A stretch of DNA of 64,000 bases from Saturnia japonica (Eukaryota; Arthropoda; Insecta; Lepidoptera; Saturniidae): contig CM065320.1 of the NCBI GenBank assembly GCA_033032175.1, forward strand, positions 13,969,413 to 14,033,412, read 5' to 3'. Of this stretch, positions 62,401 through 64,000 are shown piece after piece. Under the pieces are notes generated by a model that saw only the letters and a program-made list of their open reading frames with translations, searched no databases and was not told the DNA's origin. The stretch's first letter is position 1, and each line of letters begins with the position of its first letter. Made by a program: the position numbers and the translations under genes.

Positions 62401-63087
62401 CCTTTGTAATTTTATCTATCTGCGCGTGCGTCACATTTTCCAAAAACCGGCGAAGATTTGCTCGGGAATGCAGAGCTTTCAACGTTTTCTCGTCCAGCTT
62501 CAGCATTTTGTATACTCGCCTTTTGTATTTTAACTGAAAATATTGCATAATTGTTAAAGGTAAAAATAACAAACTCTTAACATTTAGCTTTTGTTTACTG
62601 AGCTGTTCACATTGATCTAACATTCTGTTAAAATGGGATGATTAGCGCTCCGTAGCAAATATTATGCAAGTAATGATCTAACGTTAGATAATTATAATGA
62701 ATTAATAGGAATGCAATTATATATCAAACGAGCAGTGCTGCTTTCACCTTAATAGTAATTTATTTTACGATCATCAACCTGAATCTCTACACTGGTTGAC
62801 ATAGGTGTCCCTCAAGGGTCACCATTGGACCTGATCTTTAGTCCTTCATATCCAGTCGATTCCGTCTACCCTTCACAGTTCGTTGCTCCATCTTGCAAGG
62901 AGACGTTCCACTAACTTTAAAACGTCTTAAATTGTTGGTTTCATTGGTATTGTTCACCTACCTCAAGATAGCCGACCGGACCGTTGAAGGGGTAGTCACC
63001 GAGTCGGCGTTCCTCATCCAAGAACTTTCCCGCTTTACCGTTAACCGGAGGGCAGAACAGACCATAGTTGAAGCTCTCTTTCAGGTC
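34880..63087 (-). CDS. Shank: SH3 and multiple ankyrin repeat domains protein (Shank/ProSAP), 5' incomplete, 21 coding exons in window
   Basis: Postsynaptic scaffold linking receptor complexes to the actin cytoskeleton. Coding exons in transcript order: 62962-63087, 62353-62533, 61097-61416, 60169-60363, 59632-59698, 58570-58824, 56152-56328, 55210-55334, 54401-54501, 51890-52094, 50758-50860, 50218-50325, 49828-49920, 49476-49571, 48705-48834, 46089-46218, 44814-44925, 41811-41983, 39698-39814, 37395-37522, 34880-35486. They join in frame to 1182 codons plus stop. Order: end of the SPN domain (window residues 1-80), ankyrin repeats (85-300), SH3-like (about 410-470), PDZ (about 520-615, with GFGF), then a Ser/Pro-rich tail with blocks familiar from Shank proteins (TTLSVGRARAKSMVAGL, GRVYASVAEMKR, FHSTPDLAAE, SVDEIQKIRTRLKSSKS). 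Earlier exons lie beyond 64000. No SAM domain follows. Confidence 0.93.
36665..36880 (+). repeat. Dispersed repeat family G, copy 1
   Basis: GAAGAGTTCCTGGTGTATCT, GGTCCAATG, GGGACCACCC, GGTTCATAAATAAAG and GAATTGAAAACCGCCTCCTT in order, also seen at 44995-45225, 59820-60045 and inverted at 37850-38020. The final CTCC-T-run segment resembles the core of the minisatellite at 9561. Confidence 0.65.
37395..37522 (-). CDS. Shank: Shank window exon 20
   Basis: Acceptor ACATTTCAG, donor GTAAGT. Encodes NSTPAPPIPEPDYSMSESDE and GEPIPVAETSANSNA, an acidic Pro-rich block resembling the PIPEPDYSLSES block of other Shank proteins. Confidence 0.93.
37850..38020 (-). repeat. Dispersed repeat family G, inverted copy
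   Basis: Reverse complement carries GAAGAGTTCCTGGTGTATCT and GGTCCAATGCCCATGAAAT blocks in the order of the plus-strand copies, about 1 kb from copy 1. Confidence 0.6.
38160..39065 (+). pseudogene. Non-LTR retrotransposon relic split by later DNA
   Basis: 38160-38410 encodes, with breaks, CECWVTKETDERRLLRGMCG-type sequence typical of LINE reverse transcriptase C-termini. 38890-39065 continues with a Lys-Pro-Lys-rich stretch (WMDRIRIDMHIKGVS) and the tail TTATGCCGACCCTATATA then GGGACAAAAAGAAGAAG. The flanks of the gap share ATAGCAGTAG, as if about 480 bp had been inserted into one element. Confidence 0.6.
39178..39253 (+). repeat. Dispersed repeat family D, copy 3
   Basis: TTCGGTGAAGCTGTAAAAGC, GCAGCGGCTTCAGGGCC, AAGGCTAACAGTATAGTCAG and an A run. 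Shank intron. Confidence 0.6.
39698..39814 (-). CDS. Shank: Shank window exon 19
   Basis: Acceptor TTTTTCAG, donor GTGATT, phase 0 on both sides. 39 codons: SRKAMSLRSWTSPARAQSAD and QYAQPFNNHKGFVRQ. Confidence 0.88.
40250..40812 (-). pseudogene. R1-like LINE, 5'-truncated copy
   Basis: The minus-strand frame 40541-40810 reads ALSECAAWEEQRRTLAVAV, DLSLPSVVKVMLGSERAW and FCEDVILQKEAAER, the C-terminus typical of R1-clade reverse transcriptases, ending at a stop near a run of Arg. A 3' tail runs to an A-run (T-run at 40250-40260 on the plus strand). GC-rich against its flanks, a typical truncated insertion. Confidence 0.75.
41186..41210 (-). repeat. tRNA-like T-arm / B-box fragment
   Basis: The reverse complement contains GGTTCGATTCCCGG, a perfect RNA polymerase III B box, next to GTATAGGGAAGC. 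There is no matching A box or cloverleaf around it, so it is a SINE or tRNA relic and not a gene. Confidence 0.35.
41385..41590 (-). repeat. tRNA-derived SINE
   Basis: The reverse strand begins AACTGCCTCGTTAGCCTAGTGG, holding a perfect A box (TAGCCTAGTGG at 41569-41579), then a degenerate B-box region (GAGGTCCTGGGCTTTTCC), followed by a non-tRNA body of about 120 bp. Located in a Shank intron close to window exon 18. Confidence 0.65.
41811..41983 (-). CDS. Shank: Shank window exon 18 (Pro-rich)
   Basis: Acceptor GAGCTGCAG, donor GTAAGA. Encodes RVPPPAHPPPPPPFPGSG then AKLYASPRDLEPVAYRA. The exon keeps phase with both neighbours only if exon 17 ends at the donor GTATTA. PPPPF fits the PPxxF ligand form of Homer EVH1 domains, a known Shank partner, but this is only a motif match. 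Confidence 0.85.
42574..44706 (+). mobile_element. pogo/Tigger-type transposon, decayed
   Basis: About 2.13 kb flanked by TA (42572-42573 and 44707-44708). Ends are diverged inverted repeats (AGTCAAAACCG at left, CAGTCAAAATCTG on the reverse strand at right). It encloses a broken transposase. It lies in the Shank intron between window exons 18 and 17. Confidence 0.75.
42980..44520 (+). pseudogene. pogo/Tigger-type transposase pseudogene
   Basis: The N-terminal CENP-B-like HTH (SGISNKDVAKEYGVSHSTIS), the second DNA-binding part (SSWIQRFRARHGI) and the DDE_1 core (FNADETGLFYNM, the PAHPAVTNL block, LQPMDQG) all survive in order, followed by an acidic tail (DDVTDDDGED). Broken by a stop at 43303-43305, a frameshift near 43650, a 4-nt loss near 43835 just after the second catalytic Asp, and further shifts near 44050 and 44400. 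It cannot give a working protein. Confidence 0.88.
44814..44925 (-). CDS. Shank: Shank window exon 17
   Basis: Acceptor GCATTTCAG. Encodes FWNKTVGTLRRDFHSTPDL and RTRSSEDVHG, the conserved LRR(D/E)FHSTPDL block of Shank. The donor GTATTA (44808-44813) is preferred to GTACAC seven bases earlier because it alone keeps phase with exon 18. Confidence 0.9.
44995..45225 (+). repeat. Dispersed repeat family G, copy 2
   Basis: Same block order as 36665-36880: TTGAGGAGTTCCTTGG, GGGACCACCCTTGAGGTATC, CGGTTCATAAACAAAAT and a T-run followed by GAAGTTGGTTCAAA. Confidence 0.65.
45420..45960 (-). repeat. Dispersed repeat family A, copy 3 (inverted)
   Basis: Shares CTCTAAAACTACCAGTCGCA, GCCAAACTAACGAGGAATAT, TTAGTATATCTAAAAAAAAA and TTTGAGAGATAATGCAAAAA blocks with 15235-15860. 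Confidence 0.6.
46089..46218 (-). CDS. Shank: Shank window exon 16
   Basis: Acceptor TTGTTTCAG, donor GTAACT. Encodes NNAMMTRSAFQDGSSSPPYS then GRVYASVAEMKRCRGK, a Shank signature block. Confidence 0.94.
46613..48202 (+). mobile_element. Tc1-type transposon, decayed
   Basis: 1590 bp flanked by TA on both sides. Terminal inverted repeats match over about 28 bp (left CACACATCAAAAAATTCTAA, right on the reverse strand CACTCATCAAAAAAGTCTAA), both continuing GCAACATG. Contains a frame-broken Tc1 transposase. Shank intron between window exons 16 and 15. Confidence 0.88.
46941..47937 (+). pseudogene. Tc1 transposase pseudogene, catalytic Glu replaced by Val
   Basis: The paired HTH region (QAGSNQSQVSRHFGIHRSVI, GRKRSTTTRQDRYI, LTAREISLRLQ) and the first catalytic Asp (MFSDESRFGF) are in one frame ending at 47627. 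After a shift near 47600 the second frame gives FRLMHDNARSHTARRTSEYF with the second Asp. It continues to SPDLNPIVHAWDML, where the DD34E Glu is Val (GTG for GAG) at exactly the 34-residue spacing. The C-terminal part is intact to the stop at 47935-47937. Dead both by frame and by active site. Confidence 0.92.
48705..48834 (-). CDS. Shank: Shank window exon 15
   Basis: Acceptor GGTTCTAG, donor GTAAGT. Encodes GTPSSGTPVAPRTASIRQRP then TAAELEELFQRQADADTS, a short predicted helix conserved in Shank proteins. Confidence 0.92.
49476..49571 (-). CDS. Shank: Shank window exon 14
   Basis: Acceptor CATTTACAG, donor GTGAGT. Encodes ENGGEKEETCEPLSIAGKSS and SAESVQLHGSSN. Ser-rich, no folded domain. 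Confidence 0.9.
49828..49920 (-). CDS. Shank: Shank window exon 13
   Basis: Acceptor ACTTATCAG, donor GTAAGC. Encodes RSPAPAPPRRDPRTTLSVGR and ARAKSMVAGL, a strongly Shank-like block. Confidence 0.93.
50218..50325 (-). CDS. Shank: Shank window exon 12
   Basis: Acceptor ATATTTACAG, donor GTGTGA. Encodes NNEHNTCTVPTSKSQNQLSS and RPYAATLPRKAAG, the linker after the PDZ domain with an (S/A)TLPRK motif. Confidence 0.92.
50758..50860 (-). CDS. Shank: Shank window exon 11 (second half of PDZ)
   Basis: Acceptor ATTTTAAAG, donor GTGAGT. Encodes INGEDVSAASHEHVVELIRT and GALVSMTVVSLNNG, PDZ strands and the ligand-facing helix. Confidence 0.95.
50980..51090. repeat. Dispersed repeat, also at 21655-21770
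   Basis: ACAACGGCGACCAATGTCGT and TGCTCAAATACCTCTTCACG (with GTCATGCCGGCCTGC just before) match ACACAACGGCGACCACCGAG and TGCACAAATATCCCTTCACG at 21655-21770. Probably a tail fragment of the same LINE family. Confidence 0.45.
51890..52094 (-). CDS. Shank: Shank window exon 10 (first half of PDZ)
   Basis: Acceptor TATATAG, donor GTAATT. Encodes YGNMETRTVVLHRARRGFGF then ILRGAKASSPLMELRPS and GGVADRAGLRKGDFLVA. GFGF is the carboxylate-binding loop of the PDZ domain. Confidence 0.96.
53600..54020 (-). repeat. Dispersed repeat family B, copy lacking one arm
   Basis: Body (AAAGACAAAAATGCTTATTC) and right arm (ACTTTCATATGCGTTTAGTA, GCTGTTATTTTGACATTAC) as in 17317-17890. The left arm is missing. 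Confidence 0.6.
54053..54370 (+). repeat. Possible hAT-like MITE remnant
   Basis: Begins CAGTGGTTGTCGAACTGGTC, similar to CAGAGGTTTTCAAATTTTTG at 26587, and ends near GGTTGACTACCCC. A CAGxGGTT..CAA terminus is typical of hAT-related MITEs. No ORF. Weak evidence. Confidence 0.3.
54401..54501 (-). CDS. Shank: Shank window exon 9 (SH3-PDZ linker)
   Basis: Acceptor AATTTTAAG, donor GTAAGT. The phase-consistent frame reads VLASGPIHHSRVTGRREMGL and SKTYSATAPRIKK. No folded domain. Other frames here are stopped or out of phase. Confidence 0.8.
55210..55334 (-). CDS. Shank: Shank window exon 8 (second half of SH3-like domain)
   Basis: Acceptor CTTCCACAG, donor GTAACT. Encodes IGATDDGLLEGNVRGSGATG and LFPSHCVQEVRLRQNNAHLH, with the LFPSHCV end of an SH3 fold. 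Confidence 0.95.
56152..56328 (-). CDS. Shank: Shank window exon 7 (start of SH3-like domain)
   Basis: Donor GTACTG. Encodes DKSAGDTSDIISDSSGVGTS then VCLLPYEPTAPGHLRLAHGD, where an SH3 would usually have ALYDY. The acceptor is uncertain: CAACAG (56329-56331) keeps phase, but so does an AG 18 bases upstream, and neither has a strong pyrimidine tract. Confidence 0.85.
56690..57386. mobile_element. Inverted-repeat element (MITE-like)
   Basis: Left arm 56690-56754 (TAATTACCATGAAAATATCA, AAAGTTTCAGCTCTTA) and right arm 57322-57386 are reverse complements at about 85-90 percent by eye. The body has no intact ORF. Near the right arm, 57240-57322 contains GTTATAAAGAGTTTACACTG and ATAACGAT motifs like Tigger ends, so a second small element may be nested inside. 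Confidence 0.6.
58268..58440 (+). repeat. Dispersed repeat family E, copy 2
   Basis: GCCACAAAAACTCCCTGGAC, GCCATCTTGTTAAAGC, CCACGTGACATTAG and GCCATTAAATAAG, in the order of 20838-20995. Confidence 0.6.
58570..58824 (-). CDS. Shank: Shank window exon 6 (ankyrin-SH3 linker)
   Basis: Acceptor CGCTTACAG, donor GTAAAA. Encodes PFRGPPRYNPKRRSTVW, then LDTLLRRQPAGASPSQSSLD and RPFSSASSSISDSSHPSHED. Basic, then Ser-rich. Other frames in this GC-rich exon are also open, but splice phase fixes this one. Confidence 0.9.
59632..59698 (-). CDS. Shank: Shank window exon 5 (end of ankyrin array)
   Basis: Acceptor ATTTCACAG, donor GTAAG. Encodes VAVIAGNLDLAEVIKNYKSD and EV, the last ankyrin helix, matching VAVIAGNFELGELI of human Shank. 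Confidence 0.95.
59820..60045 (+). repeat. Dispersed repeat family G, copy 3
   Basis: AAATCAACTTCAATGATTTT, GAGACCACCCCTGAGGTATC, CGGTTCATAAACAAAGAAAT and GTTGAAGTCGGTTCAATT in order. Confidence 0.65.
60169..60363 (-). CDS. Shank: Shank window exon 4 (ankyrin repeats)
   Basis: Acceptor CTAATTACAG, donor GTTAGT, phase 0 on both sides. 65 codons: RNGLVQHLDHLLFYGADMNA, NASGNTPLHVCAVNAQDSCA and RQLLFRGCDKEALNFANQTP. Two ankyrin repeats with the TPLH signature. Confidence 0.96.
60780..60985 (+). pseudogene. RTE-like LINE tail, truncated
   Basis: The frame ending at 60973 reads GGTRWMQVAQDRSLWRYLGG and QQWTSFD, the same C-terminal signature as the relic at 20395. ATGGATGGATG follows as a simple-repeat tail. 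It lies in the Shank intron between window exons 4 and 3. Confidence 0.75.
61097..61416 (-). CDS. Shank: Shank window exon 3 (ankyrin repeats)
   Basis: Acceptor TCTTACAG, donor GTGAGA. Encodes ETPLTIAAGQKTPGKLL, TKDGSTALHRAVEKNSLESV, LLELGASPNYKDGKSLTPLY and NDLQGWQEVHQ. At least three ankyrin repeats. Confidence 0.96.
62353..62533 (-). CDS. Shank: Shank window exon 2 (end of SPN domain, first ankyrin helix)
   Basis: Acceptor ATATTTTCAG, donor GTAAGT. Encodes LKYKRRVYKMLKLDEKTLKA, NLRRFLENVTHAQIDKI and GLDPNFHCNETGG, matching human YKKRVYKQTNLDEKQL. Confidence 0.95.
62962..63087 (-). CDS. Shank: Shank window exon 1 (SPN domain part)
   Basis: Acceptor TTTTTTCCAG, donor GTAGGT, phase 0 on both sides. 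42 codons: DLKESFNYGLFCPPVNGKAG then KFLDEERRLGDYPF and GYLE. This is the Ras-association-like N-terminal SPN domain. The N-terminus must lie to the right of 64000. Confidence 0.93.
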
Positions 63088-64000
63088 CTGGAAAAAACAT
63101 CGATTTTTATATTATCTTTCTTGTAGTATCCTTTATAATAATTAGATTAGGCTTTCTTCTCATAATAACAAAATTACTATGTATGTTAGTTTAGTGAGAG
63201 TCAGGATTATCGCTTTAAAGACACTTTTACATAAATAGATATTCTCTTATGGCAATTTATTATTAAGTTCACTGACAAATTTTACACTGATTCTGCAAAT
63301 ACCATAGCTTTCAGGCTAAATTGCTTCGTTACACGGTTTAATGTTATAAGTTGGCTTATCCCAAATATACTATTTGTAATTACCTACATATTACATAGTG
63401 GCATCTGTGTTATGTCGGACATATTAAAGCCAGGATTTGCTCGTTTAAAGAAATATTAAACATTAAATATTATGTTATTCTGTCGAAGTTTACGTCTGTG
63501 TGAAACCATTATTCGCATCTTTACGAGAGTGTTGATCAAGAAATAATAGAGTTTTAAGACGAAAAGTCGTTACGATATCAATGAAATAGCTCTAGAAGTA
63601 ATCGAAGTCACGACCATACTTATTTATTTATTGTAACTGTCATTAGTACTGTTATAGTATTTATTTCGTAATTAACTGAACCACTAAAATGAATTTAATG
63701 CATAAAACAATTTAACGAGTATTAACACAATTATTATCGATTAATTGTTTCTTGTTGCGATAGTATCGACTAAATTTCTTTCCAAACAGTCATTGTAGTG
63801 TAATTGTAATCAATTAATTAATTACAATGTTAACAGGCCACCTTTACTTAACTGTGTTTTGTACTTCGTAAATCTTCTTTAGTGATCCAACCAATTAAAG
63901 TACTGTCGTGTGGAAAAGTGATATTGGAAAATGGCTATTAATGCTTTACTACTTTACAGGTAAAGAACAGTAAAAAGTAATTATTCGAAAACCCTCTTTT
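63088..64000. other. Shank intron reaching the window edge
   Basis: AT-rich, with no exon, ORF or recognisable repeat that I can support. The next upstream Shank exon is outside the window. Confidence 0.5.

Overview
The window is animal nuclear DNA, most likely from a moth or butterfly (Lepidoptera). It is AT-rich, its genes are split into many small exons by introns full of transposon debris, and the debris is of kinds typical of lepidopteran genomes: RTE-like and R1-like LINE tails, tRNA-derived SINEs, three families of IS630-Tc1-mariner transposon, inverted-repeat elements, and an ORF with a baculovirus FP-like C-terminus. No bacterial operons, CRISPR arrays or rRNA genes are present.

Layout. 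(1) At about 1-1.7 kb is the last coding exon of an unrecognised plus-strand gene; an intact minus-strand retroelement-type ORF lies in the intron before it. (2) At 1.7-5.5 kb is a gene-poor intergenic stretch with repeat copies. (3) From 5.5 to 30.3 kb on the plus strand is a complete gene for WDR19/IFT144, the intraflagellar transport complex A subunit. I resolved 21 coding exons. All splice phases agree except for one frame break inside coding exon 7. A near-perfect X-box (RFX site) lies about 200 bp before the start codon, as expected for a ciliary gene. (4) At 30.3-34.9 kb is an AT-rich interval between convergent 3' ends. (5) From 34.9 kb to beyond 63 kb on the minus strand is Shank/ProSAP, the postsynaptic scaffold gene. 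21 coding exons in the window join in frame (1182 codons plus stop) and encode part of the SPN domain, ankyrin repeats, an SH3-like domain, a PDZ domain and a long Ser/Pro-rich tail. The 5' end lies beyond position 64000. I found no SAM domain at the C-terminus.

Mobile elements. WDR19 intron 4 holds an apparently intact DD41D mariner-type element with 32-bp identical terminal repeats, inserted at TA inside a minisatellite. Shank introns hold a broken pogo/Tigger element and a broken Tc1 element whose catalytic Glu is replaced by Val. LINE tails, a tRNA-derived SINE and several dispersed repeat families, recognised because two to four copies occur inside the window, fill much of the rest.

Function. 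The two main genes are functionally unrelated: WDR19 builds sensory cilia and Shank organises synapses. Their tail-to-tail arrangement is the only link visible here. I did not find evidence for a new multi-gene system. The observations most worth checking are the X-box with a 15-nt first coding exon, the WDR19 frame break, the SAM-less Shank, and the possibly active DD41D transposon.
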